Of a DNA stretch of 52,574 nucleotides, positions 40,927 to 49,854 are shown one piece after another. The notes below the pieces were generated by a model that worked only from the letters and a program-made list of their open reading frames with translations, ran no database searches and had not been told where the DNA came from. Every line of letters starts with the position of its first letter. Position 1 is the stretch's first letter. The translations under genes were made by a program, and so were the position numbers. Origin of the DNA: an uncultured Prevotellaceae bacterium (lineage in GTDB: Bacteria; Bacteroidota; Bacteroidia; Bacteroidales; Muribaculaceae); contig CAMHNO010000018.1 of assembly GCA_946186575.1 (NCBI GenBank), forward strand, positions 1 through 52,574, given 5' to 3'.

Positions 40927-41352
40927 ATGGTAATTCAACGCAAGCAATCGTTATATCTGCTCATAGCAGCGATATTGATGGGCATCTATGCTTTTATGCC
41001 ATTGCTCATCAATTCAAACGGCAACGTGATTCTTGGAGGCATAAGCTATGAAGGCATGGGTTGTGTGATTTTCATCATGAACTGTCTCGTTGCATTGCTC
41101 TCTTTTATCACCATTTTTAAATTCAAGAGTATGAGGTTCCAAAAGAGGCTATGTGGCGTTAACATTTTGCTCATCGTTGCATCACTTGCAACCCTGTGCT
41201 CGGTGGGCGTCATGCAGAAGGACTTTGATCTTGTGGGAAGTCTCACTTATTTTAATATTATCCCCGTTGTGGCCATCATTTTCTTGCTACTTGCTCACAA
41301 AGGGATTTCTCATGATCAAAAGTTGCTTAACGATAGTGGCCGCATAAGATAA
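40927..41352 (+). CDS. DUF4293 membrane protein
   Basis: 141 residues, four transmembrane helices (LYLLIAAILMGIYAFMPLLI, GCVIFIMNCLVALLSFITIF, CGVNILLIVASLATLCSVGV, NIIPVVAIIFLLLAH), N-terminus MVIQRKQSLYL. The family DUF4293 is specific to Bacteroidota and has no known role. In other Bacteroidales it is often found next to rpoZ; here it stands 38 kb away, in front of nhaD. Start chosen at 40927, 56 bases after the promoter box. Confidence 0.8.
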   Translation: MVIQRKQSLYLLIAAILMGIYAFMPLLINSNGNVILGGISYEGMGCVIFIMNCLVALLSFITIFKFKSMRFQKRLCGVNILLIVASLATLCSVGVMQKDFDLVGSLTYFNIIPVVAIIFLLLAHKGISHDQKLLNDSGRIR

Positions 41353-41383
41353 CTCGTTTCCTGTGTAAAAAAACTTTTTAGAG

Positions 41384-42697
41384 ATGATATATGCATTAGT
41401 CACAATCTTTGTGATTGGTTATCTGTTGATTGCACTTGAGCACTCGTTGAAAGTTAACAAATCGACTTTTGCTCTAATTATGTGCGGCATAATGTGGTCG
41501 GTCTATTCTTTGGCCACCCACGATGCATCAATGGAAGATGAACTGCTCAAGTTCTTGGGCGAGACATGCGAGATCTTGATGTTTCTGATTGCAGCAATGA
41601 CAATCGTCGAGCACATCGACCGTTATGGCGGGTTCAGCTTTATCACTGAGCACATTCACGCCAAAAACAAGCGGCGCATGTTGTGGATTCTATCGATTAC
41701 AACATTCTTTATGTCGGCTGTGCTTGACAACATGACAACAACCATCATCATGATCATGATGCTACGTCGGTTGCTCCCCGACCAGAAGGAGCGTTGGCTT
41801 TTTGCGGGCGTACTGGTATTGGCTGCCAATAGCGGTGGCGCATGGTCGCCTATTGGCGATGTCACAACCATCATGTTGTGGATGTCGGACAAAGTCACCG
41901 CCATGAGCCTGATCGATAACCTGCTGCTGCCATCCTTAGTTTCGGTTATTGTGCCATTGCTCATTGCCACTCACTGGATAAAGAAAGAGCCCATGCCTAA
42001 ACCCATGGCCCGTCGCGAGGAAGCAATACAGATGTCGCAAGAGCACCCACACATCAGTCGCGCAATTCTCATTTTGGGTGTGGCAGGATTGCTTTTTGTG
42101 CCAGTGTTTAAGACAATAACACATCTGCCTCCCTACATGGGCATGATGCTATCGTTGGGCATAATCTGGCTTGTGACCGAGATTCTGATCACACGCTATA
42201 AAATCGATCCTAAACTGGGTGGACGTGTGTCGCAAGCGATGCGTCGCATCGACATGTCGTCAATACTTTTCTTCCTCGGAATCCTGATGAGTGTGTCGGC
42301 GCTGCAGCAAGCTGGTATTCTGCACAGCGTGGCTGGATACCTGAACGACAGCATTCACGAACCGGTATCAATAGCAGGCTTGATAGGCGTGCTGTCGTCG
42401 ATAGTCGACAACGTGCCGCTTGTTGCCGCTTGTATAAAGATGTTTACAGGAATGACTGGTGCCGACCCAACCTACATGCATTATTTCGTAGAGGACGGGC
42501 TCTTCTGGCACTTGCTCACCTTTACCGCCGGAGTGGGTGGCAGCTTGCTCATTATTGGTTCGGCGGCAGGCGTGGTGGCAATGGGCATCGAGAAAATTCC
42601 TTTCTTCTGGTATTTCAAACGCATTACAGGCATAGCTTTCTTGGGTTACTTGGCTGGCATCCTCTTCATTTGGCTTGAGAACTTCATTTTTGCCTGA
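41384..42697 (+). CDS. nhaD: NhaD-type sodium:proton antiporter
   Basis: 437 residues with about twelve transmembrane helices. Motifs of the NhaD/ion transporter superfamily are clear: FFMSAVLDNMTTTIIMIMML (conserved Asp-Asn), LVLAANSGGAWSPIGDVTTIMLW and VLSSIVDNVPLVAACI. Inner-membrane exchange of Na+ for H+, used for salt and pH homeostasis. Gap of 31 bases after DUF4293 without a promoter suggests co-transcription. Confidence 0.93.
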   Translation: MIYALVTIFVIGYLLIALEHSLKVNKSTFALIMCGIMWSVYSLATHDASMEDELLKFLGETCEILMFLIAAMTIVEHIDRYGGFSFITEHIHAKNKRRMLWILSITTFFMSAVLDNMTTTIIMIMMLRRLLPDQKERWLFAGVLVLAANSGGAWSPIGDVTTIMLWMSDKVTAMSLIDNLLLPSLVSVIVPLLIATHWIKKEPMPKPMARREEAIQMSQEHPHISRAILILGVAGLLFVPVFKTITHLPPYMGMMLSLGIIWLVTEILITRYKIDPKLGGRVSQAMRRIDMSSILFFLGILMSVSALQQAGILHSVAGYLNDSIHEPVSIAGLIGVLSSIVDNVPLVAACIKMFTGMTGADPTYMHYFVEDGLFWHLLTFTAGVGGSLLIIGSAAGVVAMGIEKIPFFWYFKRITGIAFLGYLAGILFIWLENFIFA

Positions 42698-42741
42698 GTG
42701 TGAATTTGTTTTTTAACGTCCTCACGCATAACTATTTTAAA

Positions 42742-42774
42742 GGTGGGTTCTATACAATTCTATAGAACCCGCCT
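42742..42774 (-). terminator. Terminator of uvrA overlapping its stop codon
   Basis: GGGTTCTATA and TATAGAACCC pair around a short loop, extended by flanking GC bases. On the minus strand the uvrA stop TAG lies in the left arm and TTTAAAA follows, so translation termination and hairpin formation would compete. Confidence 0.75.
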
Positions 42775-45543
42775 CAAGTATTTGGCTGTATAGCTTGTGC
42801 TGTGTGTAGCCACCTGCTCAGGGGTACCGTTGGCAACTATTGTGCCACCGTTCTCACCACCTTCGGGCCCGAGGTCGATGATATGATCGGCACATTTTAT
42901 CACGTCGAGGTTGTGCTCGATTATAATGATGGTGTGGCCACGGTCAATCAGCTGATTGAACGATTTCATCAGTGTGTTGATGTCATGGAAGTGTAGGCCT
43001 GTAGTGGGTTCATCAAATATAAATAATGTGTGAGATTTCTTCTCGCCACTCAAGAAGCTGGCAAGCTTCACACGCTGATTCTCACCACCCGAAAGGGTCG
43101 AAGACGACTGACCAAGCTTGATATAGCCTAATCCCACATCTTGCAGTGGTTTCAAGCGAGAAACAATCTTTTTTTCATTAAAAGTGCTTGCCTCAGAGAA
43201 AAACTCTATCGCTTGGTTTACTGTCATCTCAAGTACATCATATATGCTCTTGCCTCTGTAAAGCACTTCGAGGGCATTGTTGCTGAAGCGGCGACCATGG
43301 CATGTGTCGCACGTCAGTGTCACGTTGGCCATGAACTGCATTTCAATCGAAATTTTGCCGTCGCCCTTGCATTCTTCGCAGCGTCCTCCTGGCGAGTTAA
43401 ACGAGAAGAAACCGGCATTATAACCCATTTGCTTGGCGAGCTGTTGCTGTGCAAAGAGGTGGCGTATTTCATCAAAAGCCTTCAAATATATAGCTGGATT
43501 GCTGCGAGAAGACTTGCCAATGGGGTCCTGGTCGACAAACTCTACTGCTTTAACCATATCAAGATCGCCACCAAGTGAAGAATAGGTTCCCGGAGCATCG
43601 GCACTATCGCCCAAATGACGGGCAAGTGCACGATAGAGAATGTCGTTGACAAGTGTCGATTTTCCCGAGCCACTCACACCTGTCACCACTGTCATCACCC
43701 CGAGTGGAAAGCGCACATCTATGCTCTTGAGATTGTTTTGCGCGGCACCTTTAACTTCGATGTAATTGTTCCAATGGCGGCGATGCGATGGCAAAGCTAT
43801 CTTCATCTCACCTGTAAGATATTTGAGTGTATAACTGTTGTCAATGTCCTTAAGGTTGCTAATTGTGCCCTGATAAACTACCTGACCACCTAACCTGCCC
43901 GCTTCGGGCCCCATATCGATAATATAGTCGGCGGCACGCATTATTTCCTCATCGTGCTCTACTACTACAACTGTGTTTCCTAACTGTTGAAGCATCTTCA
44001 AGACATGAATCAAGCGTTCATTGTCGCGTGGATGCAGACCAATGCTGGGCTCGTCGAGGATGTAGATTGACCCCACAAGGGTGCTGCCAAGCGAGGTGGC
44101 AAGATTGATGCGCTGGCTCTCACCACCTGATAGTGTCCCCGACAAGCGGTCAAGGGTGAGGTAGGGGAGGCCTACCTCAATCAGAAATGACAACCGATTG
44201 TTTATCTCGGTTAGCAATCGCTTGGCCACTATTGCATCTTCCATGTCGAGTTTCAGGTTCTTGAACCACTGCGAGAGTTGGTCGATGGGCATGTGAACCA
44301 GGTCGCCAATGCTTTTGCCGGCAATCTTAACATAGGAGGCGTCGGGTTTTAGACGTGATCCATGACAAGCGGGGCATGTGGTCTTGCCACGATAGCGAGC
44401 AAGAAGCACACGGTACTGGATGCTATAGGACTTGCTCTTAACCCATTCGAAAAATCCGTCAATGCCCGGGAATTCGGCACATCCATGCCATAGCAAGTCG
44501 AGCTGCTCTTGGCTCAACTGATTGTAGGGGCGGTGAATGGGAAAATCATAACGAGAGGCAATCCTGATTAATGCATTTTTCCACTCGCTCATCACCTGGC
44601 CGCGCCAGCACATCACAGCGTCGTCAAAAACCGAGAGCGTCTTGTTGGGAACCACAAGGTCTTCATCGATACCCACAACGTTACCGAATCCCTCGCAGGT
44701 GTCGCAAGCGCCAATGGGGTTGTTGAAGTTGAACATTAGGTCGGTGGGCTCCTTGAAGGTGATGCCATCGGCTTCAAAACGCTTCGAGAACATCAGCTCT
44801 CGGGTGCTGCCATCGGGATTGAAAGCAAGGATTATACATTGGTCCTGACCTTCAAAGAACGCAGTCTCAATTGAGTCGCGCAAGCGAAGTTCATCGTCAA
44901 GGCCAATGGGAGCCGCCATGCGGTCGACGAGCAAGCGGTAGCGATGTCCGGGCTCATCGGCGACGTTAATAGCATCGGCAATAGCCACAAATTTGCCATC
45001 CTCTTCAAGACGCGAATAGCCGCCCTTGCGCAAGATGTCGAGCTGGGCTCCACGGCTGCGACCATTGGGCACAACTATGGGGGCAAGCAAGGCAAAGCGC
45101 GTGCCATCGGGCAGGTGCTTGATGGCAGCAATCACGTCGCTGCCAGTGTGCTTCTTCACCACATCACCACTCACTGGTGAGTAGGTCTTGCCCACGCGCG
45201 CAAAGAGTAGCCGCAGGTAGTCATAAATCTCGGTCGAGGTGCCCACGGTGCTGCGTGAGTTGCGGTTGTTCACTTTCTGCTCAATGGCTATGGCTGGCGG
45301 TAGGCCTTTGATGAAGTCGCACTCGGGTTTCGACATTCTCCCCAAAAACTGGCGAGCATAGGACGACAAGCTCTCAACGTAACGCCGCTGTCCCTCGGCA
45401 TAGAGCGTGTCAAATGCCAGGGACGACTTGCCCGACCCCGACAGTCCGGTTATCACCACCAGTTTATTGCGCGGCACAGTAACATCGATGTTCTTGAGGT
45501 TGTTGACCCTTGCGCCCTTTACGATAATGTCATTGCTCTTCAT
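42760..45543 (-). CDS. uvrA: Excinuclease ABC subunit A
   Basis: 927 residues, the damage-recognition ATPase of nucleotide excision repair. Two ABC modules: Walker [21 protein letters not shown] (33-52) and [19 protein letters not shown] (about 640), both signature motifs [17 protein letters not shown] and [17 protein letters not shown], and the zinc finger pairs CPACHGSRL and CEECKGDG...CDTCHGRRF. Length and motif order are standard. Single gene with its own promoter and a terminator over its stop. Confidence 0.98.
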   Translation of the reverse strand: MKSNDIIVKGARVNNLKNIDVTVPRNKLVVITGLSGSGKSSLAFDTLYAEGQRRYVESLSSYARQFLGRMSKPECDFIKGLPPAIAIEQKVNNRNSRSTVGTSTEIYDYLRLLFARVGKTYSPVSGDVVKKHTGSDVIAAIKHLPDGTRFALLAPIVVPNGRSRGAQLDILRKGGYSRLEEDGKFVAIADAINVADEPGHRYRLLVDRMAAPIGLDDELRLRDSIETAFFEGQDQCIILAFNPDGSTRELMFSKRFEADGITFKEPTDLMFNFNNPIGACDTCEGFGNVVGIDEDLVVPNKTLSVFDDAVMCWRGQVMSEWKNALIRIASRYDFPIHRPYNQLSQEQLDLLWHGCAEFPGIDGFFEWVKSKSYSIQYRVLLARYRGKTTCPACHGSRLKPDASYVKIAGKSIGDLVHMPIDQLSQWFKNLKLDMEDAIVAKRLLTEINNRLSFLIEVGLPYLTLDRLSGTLSGGESQRINLATSLGSTLVGSIYILDEPSIGLHPRDNERLIHVLKMLQQLGNTVVVVEHDEEIMRAADYIIDMGPEAGRLGGQVVYQGTISNLKDIDNSYTLKYLTGEMKIALPSHRRHWNNYIEVKGAAQNNLKSIDVRFPLGVMTVVTGVSGSGKSTLVNDILYRALARHLGDSADAPGTYSSLGGDLDMVKAVEFVDQDPIGKSSRSNPAIYLKAFDEIRHLFAQQQLAKQMGYNAGFFSFNSPGGRCEECKGDGKISIEMQFMANVTLTCDTCHGRRFSNNALEVLYRGKSIYDVLEMTVNQAIEFFSEASTFNEKKIVSRLKPLQDVGLGYIKLGQSSSTLSGGENQRVKLASFLSGEKKSHTLFIFDEPTTGLHFHDINTLMKSFNQLIDRGHTIIIIEHNLDVIKCADHIIDLGPEGGENGGTIVANGTPEQVATHSTSYTAKYLRRVL

Positions 45544-45567
45544 TTGCGATGTTTAGAAATCAGTGCA

Positions 45568-45598
45568 CAAAGTTAGCGCAAGTAGAGTGAAATGCCAA
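45568..45598 (-). promoter_or_regulatory. Promoter for uvrA
   Basis: Minus-strand TTG (45598-45596), 20-base spacer, TAACTTTG (45575-45568). The leader is about 20 bases. Confidence 0.8.
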
Positions 45599-45606
45599 AT
45601 TTATTT

Positions 45607-45629
45607 GAGCATTAGTGCTTAAAATGCTC
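45607..45629. promoter_or_regulatory. Inverted repeat between divergent uvrA and tnaA promoters
   Basis: GAGCATT, 9-base spacer, AATGCTC. It lies upstream of the uvrA -33 box and outside both predicted transcripts, so it may be a protein-binding site. The rest of 45599-45824 shows nothing further. Confidence 0.4.
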
Positions 45630-45824
45630 GCGCGCACAGAATACGTTTGAGCAAGCTAAGACCTTTGCTTTCTTAATCATATTGTCTTTAATAATGCCTT
45701 ATTTGTTCATCATTACTTGCTCTTAACATTTAATTATTGTTTTGAGAGTTCTTGTCTAATGCTTCTGGCCTAACACTTAATCCCGGTTTATCTCTTAATA
45801 AAGATTAAAGAAGAGAAAAAGTTT

Positions 45825-45854
45825 TTGATTTCTTGAGCTATTTATGTAATTTTG
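45825..45854 (+). promoter_or_regulatory. Promoter for tryptophanase
   Basis: TTG at 45825-45827, 19-base spacer, TAATTTTG at 45847-45854. It predicts an RNA start near 45859 and a leader of about 275 bases before the tnaA ATG. Confidence 0.85.
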
Positions 45855-45858
45855 CACA

Positions 45859-46135
45859 ACAAACATTAGAAAATGCTAATCAATCGAACTAAATCATCGG
45901 CAATCTTATCACACAGGTTCCTTAATATTAAGGACTTAGATCATTTTCTGTTCTGTTCTAATCTTATTGATTATTGTGCGTGACATGTTTTGATTTGAAA
46001 TAGTCACGCTTCATCTCATCTTTAAACAAAACACAATTATTAATATATTGTCAATTGGCATAAGACGCGCTCACGATAGCATCGTCCAATGCTATAGACA
46101 AGGGATAAAATCCCATAAAAACATTATTTTCGTTT
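45859..46135 (+). promoter_or_regulatory. Long structured leader of tryptophanase
   Basis: The leader holds, in order: ATTAG/CTAAT stem with the ATG of a short open frame in its loop (45866-45881), palindrome TCCTTAATATTAAGGA (45919-45934), 7-bp hairpin GCGTGAC/GTCACGC with 18-base loop (45978-46009), 7-bp hairpin ATAGCAT/ATGCTAT (46076-46095), and a 5-bp hairpin GGGAT/ATCCC (46102-46114) 21 bases before the ATG. The density suggests RNA-level control, though no known riboswitch was recognised. Confidence 0.55.
45873..45983 (+). CDS. Possible 36-codon leader peptide upstream of tryptophanase
   Basis: A short frame starting 14 bases after the predicted RNA start, beginning MLINRTKSSAIL and ending LIDYCA. 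Its UGA stop lies inside the left arm of the GCGTGAC/GTCACGC hairpin, so a terminating ribosome would open that hairpin. It has no Trp codon, unlike the TnaC leader of Enterobacteria, so free-tryptophan stalling of that type is not indicated. It may be an accidental frame; coding status is uncertain. Confidence 0.35.
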   Translation: MLINRTKSSAILSHRFLNIKDLDHFLFCSNLIDYCA

Positions 46136-47509
46136 ATGGAACTACCATTTGCAGAATCTTGGAAAATCAAAATGATTGAGCCACTCACAAAGAGCACTCG
46201 CCAGCAGCGTGAGCAATGGCTCAAGGAAGCCCACAACAATGTGTTTATGCTCAAAGCTGAGCAGGTCTACATAGACTGTCTTACCGACTCGGGCACAGGT
46301 GCCATGAGTGATCGTCAGTGGTCGGCAATGATGCTTGGCGACGAGAGCTATGCTGGTGCAACATCTTTCTATAAATTTCAGGAGGTGGTGCAGCGCATCT
46401 TTGGTTTCAAATATGTGATTCCCACTCATCAGGGTCGTGCCGCCGAGAATGTTTTGTTTTCGTATCTCGTAAAAGAGGGCAACGTTGTCCCAGGTAACGC
46501 ACACTTCGACACAACCAAGGGGCACATCGAGAGCCGCCATGCAACAGCAATCGATGTTACCATCGATGAGGCCAAGGACACTCAGCTCGAAATTCCTTTC
46601 AAGGGTAATGTGTCGCTCGAGAAGCTCGAGAAGGTGCTTGTTGAGAACAAAGGCAATGTCCCCTTCATGGTGCTGACAGTGACCAATAACACAGTGGGAG
46701 GCCAGCCAGTGTCGATGAAGAACATCAAGGAGACTTGTGAGCTTTGCCACAAGTATGGTGTCCCTGTAGTGATGGACAGCGCTCGCTTTGCCGAGAACTC
46801 TTATTTCATTAAGACACGTGAGGAAGGTTATGCCGACAAGACTATCAAGGAAATTGCTCGCGAGATGTATAGCTATGTCGATGCAATGACCATGAGTGCC
46901 AAGAAAGATGGCGTGGTTAACATGGGTGGTTTCATCGCAACAAACAACGAGCAGTGGTATGAGGGTGCCAAGCTGTTCTGCATCCCCTTTGAGGGCTTCA
47001 TCACTTATGGTGGTATGAATGGACGTGACCTCAATGCTCTGGCAGTTGGTCTTGACGAGAACACCGAGTTCGAAATGCTTGAGACTCGCATTCACCAGGT
47101 TCAATATCTTGCCAGCAAGCTCGATGAGTATGGAATCCCTTATCAGCGTCCCGTAGGTGGTCACGCTCTCTTTATCGATGCCGACAGGGTGCTATGCAAT
47201 GTTCCCAAAGAGGAGTTCCCTGCTCAGACACTCACTTGCGAGCTTTATCTCGAGGCTGGAATTCGTGGTTGCGAAATTGGCTACATTCTTGCCGACCGTG
47301 ACCCTGTAACTCGTGAGAACAGATTCGGTGGCCTTGACTTGCTGCGCCTGTGCATTGCTCGTCGTGTTTATACCGACAATCACATGAATGTGATTGCCGC
47401 CGCATTAAAGAACGTTTATGACCGCCGCAACGAGATTACTCGAGGTGTAGCTATCGAGTGGGAAGCACCGCTCATGCGTCACTTCACAGTTAAACTTCGC
47501 CGCCTGTAA
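46136..47509 (+). CDS. tnaA: Tryptophanase (PLP-dependent L-tryptophan indole-lyase)
   Basis: 457 residues of the tryptophanase/tyrosine phenol-lyase family. PLP lysine is Lys257 in SAKKDG; LTDSGTGAM and PTHQGR form the phosphate site. Two positions that separate the families read as tryptophanase: Asp125 in HFDTTKGH (Asp137 in E. coli TnaA, Thr124 in tyrosine phenol-lyase) and His449 in LMRHFTVKL (His463 in TnaA, Phe448 in tyrosine phenol-lyase). It splits tryptophan to indole, pyruvate and ammonia in the cytoplasm, so the organism is predicted to make indole. No tryptophan permease gene follows; a terminator does. Confidence 0.92.
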   Translation: MELPFAESWKIKMIEPLTKSTRQQREQWLKEAHNNVFMLKAEQVYIDCLTDSGTGAMSDRQWSAMMLGDESYAGATSFYKFQEVVQRIFGFKYVIPTHQGRAAENVLFSYLVKEGNVVPGNAHFDTTKGHIESRHATAIDVTIDEAKDTQLEIPFKGNVSLEKLEKVLVENKGNVPFMVLTVTNNTVGGQPVSMKNIKETCELCHKYGVPVVMDSARFAENSYFIKTREEGYADKTIKEIAREMYSYVDAMTMSAKKDGVVNMGGFIATNNEQWYEGAKLFCIPFEGFITYGGMNGRDLNALAVGLDENTEFEMLETRIHQVQYLASKLDEYGIPYQRPVGGHALFIDADRVLCNVPKEEFPAQTLTCELYLEAGIRGCEIGYILADRDPVTRENRFGGLDLLRLCIARRVYTDNHMNVIAAALKNVYDRRNEITRGVAIEWEAPLMRHFTVKLRRL

Positions 47510-47549
47510 TTGAAATAAATATACAGGTCATAAATTTAAAAGCTTGATT

Positions 47550-47588
47550 GCTCGGTTGGTGCGATTGTTGCCAACCGAGCATTTTTTT
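47550..47588 (+). terminator. Terminator after tryptophanase
   Basis: GCTCGGTTGG, 11-base loop, CCAACCGAGC, then seven T. Confidence 0.95.
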
Positions 47589-47620
47589 GACCTATAGTTA
47601 TCTCATTTATTTATGATTAA

Positions 47621-47657
47621 AAGAAAACCCCGAGAACAGTTTTATATTCTCGGGGTT
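47621..47657 (-). terminator. Terminator after folE
   Basis: Minus strand AACCCCGAGAA pairs with TTCTCGGGGTT, followed by TTCTTTT. Confidence 0.93.
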
Positions 47658-47684
47658 GTTACGGAATTGTGATATTGCTAATTA

Positions 47685-48284
47685 TCATTTGTTCTTATTC
47701 AAGTTGATGAGATTGAAGAACTGTTGCTGCAATTCTACATTCTTGAATTGTCCACAATACTGAATGGTGACAGTTGTTGTTTCTTGCTTCTCAATGCCTC
47801 TCATTTTCATGCACATGTGAGCAGCTTCACACACAACAATGACCCCCTTGTTCTTGATGTTCTCTTCAACGATGTCGCAAATGTCGGCTGTGAGTCGTTC
47901 TTGCACTTGCAGCCTTCGTGCCTGGCTCTCGACCACTCTTGCAAGCTTACTGAGCCCCACAATTTCTCCATCAGGGATGTATCCAATGGAAATTGTTCCA
48001 AAAAATGGTAGGATGTGATGCTCACAAAGCGAGTAGAACTCAATGTCCTTGACGATGACCATCTGGTCGCTGTGATGTGAGAAGAGAGCTTGCTTTATGA
48101 GTTGGCTGGCATTGGTGTTATAGCCGCTTGTGTTGTCGATAAGCGCCTTGGCTGCTCGCTGTGGTGTTTTGAGCAATCCTTCGCGATGAGGATCCTCGCC
48201 CAGGAGCTCAATGATTGCGCTGATGTGTGAAGCAAGCTTGTCGACGAGCTCGCTGTCGTATTGAGGTTTCTTGTTGTTGCTCAT
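47685..48284 (-). CDS. folE: GTP cyclohydrolase I
   Basis: 199 residues. Catalyses GTP to 7,8-dihydroneopterin triphosphate, first step of folate synthesis. Seen: IEFYSLCEHHILPFFGTISIGYIP with zinc-ligand Cys and His, LSKLARVVESQARRLQVQERLTADI and VICEAAHMCMKMRGI with the third zinc ligand Cys. Normal length. It is 6 bases after the SPOR gene stop and ends the DUF1599-doxX-tpiA-SPOR-folE run. Confidence 0.97.
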   Translation of the reverse strand: MSNNKKPQYDSELVDKLASHISAIIELLGEDPHREGLLKTPQRAAKALIDNTSGYNTNASQLIKQALFSHHSDQMVIVKDIEFYSLCEHHILPFFGTISIGYIPDGEIVGLSKLARVVESQARRLQVQERLTADICDIVEENIKNKGVIVVCEAAHMCMKMRGIEKQETTTVTIQYCGQFKNVELQQQFFNLINLNKNK

Positions 48285-48290
48285 TATAGT

Positions 48291-48941
48291 TTATTTCCAC
48301 ACGTTGATGTTGTCATGAATGATGGTCATTTCCTTTGCATAGATTGGGAAAGCCTGTCGCATCTGTTTCAAAGCTCTGTGAGCTGACTCTTCATCGGCAT
48401 AGTCGCCCATTCTGAGTTTCCAGGTTGGAGCTTTGTAATTGAAATAGAAGTGATATTGTGGGAATTTAATAGAAATGTCACGAGCTCTCTTCTGTGCATT
48501 GTTCTTAGCGTTTTTAGACTTGTTTGTCTGATAAACGAGAATTCGGTAACCATAACTTCTCATCTCTACTTGCTGTTTTGATGGTGGGGTAGAGCTGTTA
48601 CCACCAGTGCTGAAATCCTTGTTTAGCGACTCTGGTTTCTTGCTGTCGACAACTTTTTGCACAGCGTTGTCACGTGCGCTCACTGCCGAGTTGTTAGTGG
48701 CCTGACCAGCAGGTCTTGCGGCAGGAGCTTGATTGTTGGCTGCTGGCGCTTCGCCTGTGGCATCAGCCTTGGGTGCATTCTCGCCTGCGTTGTCATGAGT
48801 TGGGGCGGGCGACTCGGCTTTCTTTTCGGGCTCGCTCAAGCCTTTAGGCGCATTGATGTTGACTTGTGCAAGTCCCACAGCAACAATTGCCACAGCAGTG
48901 ATTGCAGCAAATATAATGGGCTTAAAATGAGATAGTTTCAT
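48291..48941 (-). CDS. SPOR-domain membrane protein
   Basis: 216 residues: short cytoplasmic head, one transmembrane helix (HFKPIIFAAITAVAIVAVGL), a long Ala/Pro/Glu-rich linker (about 35-110), and a C-terminal SPOR domain (GYRILVYQTNKSKNAKNNAQ, TWKLRMGDYADEESAHRALKQMRQAFPI). SPOR domains bind denuded peptidoglycan at the division septum. It sits between tpiA and folE as in other Bacteroidales. A strong 18-bp hairpin lies before its start and its -7-like box TATCTTTG overlaps the hairpin arm. Confidence 0.85.
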   Translation of the reverse strand: MKLSHFKPIIFAAITAVAIVAVGLAQVNINAPKGLSEPEKKAESPAPTHDNAGENAPKADATGEAPAANNQAPAARPAGQATNNSAVSARDNAVQKVVDSKKPESLNKDFSTGGNSSTPPSKQQVEMRSYGYRILVYQTNKSKNAKNNAQKRARDISIKFPQYHFYFNYKAPTWKLRMGDYADEESAHRALKQMRQAFPIYAKEMTIIHDNINVWK

Positions 48942-48964
48942 AACATTTTAATTTATTACACATT

Positions 48965-49010
48965 AAATTAGGTTACAAAGATATAAATAATTATCTTTAT
49001 AACCTAATTT
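48965..49010 (-). repeat. 18-bp inverted repeat between tpiA and the SPOR gene
   Basis: Arms at 48965-48982 and 48993-49010 with a 10-base loop. On the plus strand there is one C/A mismatch; in the minus-strand RNA the same position is a U-G wobble, so all 18 pairs form. The element follows the tpiA stop (49067) on that strand. It lacks a U run, so it may be a processing or stability element or a weak terminator. Confidence 0.8.
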
Positions 49011-49066
49011 TTGAGAATCAATTGCTCAAAAGCGATAATTCTGCGTTGACTTTGGAAGCATATGGC

Positions 49067-49822
49067 TTAGAAAGCAGTTACAATGCCCATGAAGTCTTGA
49101 GCTTTGAGCGAAGCGCCACCAATTAGGCCACCGTCGATATCGGGCTTTGCAAAGAGTTCCTTTGCGTTAGACGGCTTGCAACTTCCGCCATAAAGGATTG
49201 TGGTGTTTGATGCCAATTCGTCTCCAAATCGCTCTGCTATGAGTTTACGTATGAAGGCGTGCACTTCTTGAGCTTGGTCGCTTGTGGCAGTCTTACCAGT
49301 TCCAATAGCCCAGATGGGTTCGTAGGCGATGACGATGTTGGCCCATTGTTCATTGCTGAGATGAAAAAGTGACTCGCTGATTTCTTGCTTAATGACGTCC
49401 TGTACCTTGCCTGCCTCTCTCTCTTCGAGACTTTCACCGCAACAGAAAATCACTTTGAGTCCTGCCTCAAGAGCAAGATCCACTTTAGTTTTAAGCATTT
49501 GGTTAGATTCGTTGTAGTAGCCGCGTCGTTCGCTATGTCCGAGAATCACATAGTTTGCTCCTGTTGAGGCAACCATTGGAGCCGAAACTTCTCCGGTGTA
49601 AGCCCCAGAATTGTGGTCGGCGCAGTTTTCGGCAGCAAGTCCTACCTTGTTGATGTCGATAACTTGCTTCACCGCAGTGAGGTGAGTGAAGGGCACACCA
49701 AGAATCACGTCACACTTGAGTTGTTCATTCTTGACAGCCTCGTTAACAGCTTTAGCCAGTTCCACGCCCTCTGGAACTGTAGTGTTCATTTTCCAGTTTC
49801 CTGCGACAATGTTTTTTCTCAT
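49067..49822 (-). CDS. tpiA: Triose-phosphate isomerase
   Basis: 251 residues, central glycolysis. Catalytic Lys11 (NWKMN), His96 (LGHSERR) and Glu168 ([13 protein letters not shown]) are present; flexible loop and phosphate-binding end [12 protein letters not shown]...GLIGGASL also fit. Normal size. It starts 32 bases after the DoxX gene stop, with the same operon order as in other Bacteroidales. Confidence 0.98.
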   Translation of the reverse strand: MRKNIVAGNWKMNTTVPEGVELAKAVNEAVKNEQLKCDVILGVPFTHLTAVKQVIDINKVGLAAENCADHNSGAYTGEVSAPMVASTGANYVILGHSERRGYYNESNQMLKTKVDLALEAGLKVIFCCGESLEEREAGKVQDVIKQEISESLFHLSNEQWANIVIAYEPIWAIGTGKTATSDQAQEVHAFIRKLIAERFGDELASNTTILYGGSCKPSNAKELFAKPDIDGGLIGGASLKAQDFMGIVTAF

Positions 49823-49854
49823 TTTTATAAGAATTTTAAAAATAAAAAATATAG

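Noticed and set aside
45873-45983. TnaC-type leader peptide
   Set aside because: No Trp codon in the frame and no proline-stop end, so the Enterobacterial mechanism is not supported; kept only as a possible leader frame.
46142-47164. 340-codon frame antisense to tryptophanase
   Set aside because: The sense frame has the whole enzyme with PLP lysine; antisense frame shows no motif.
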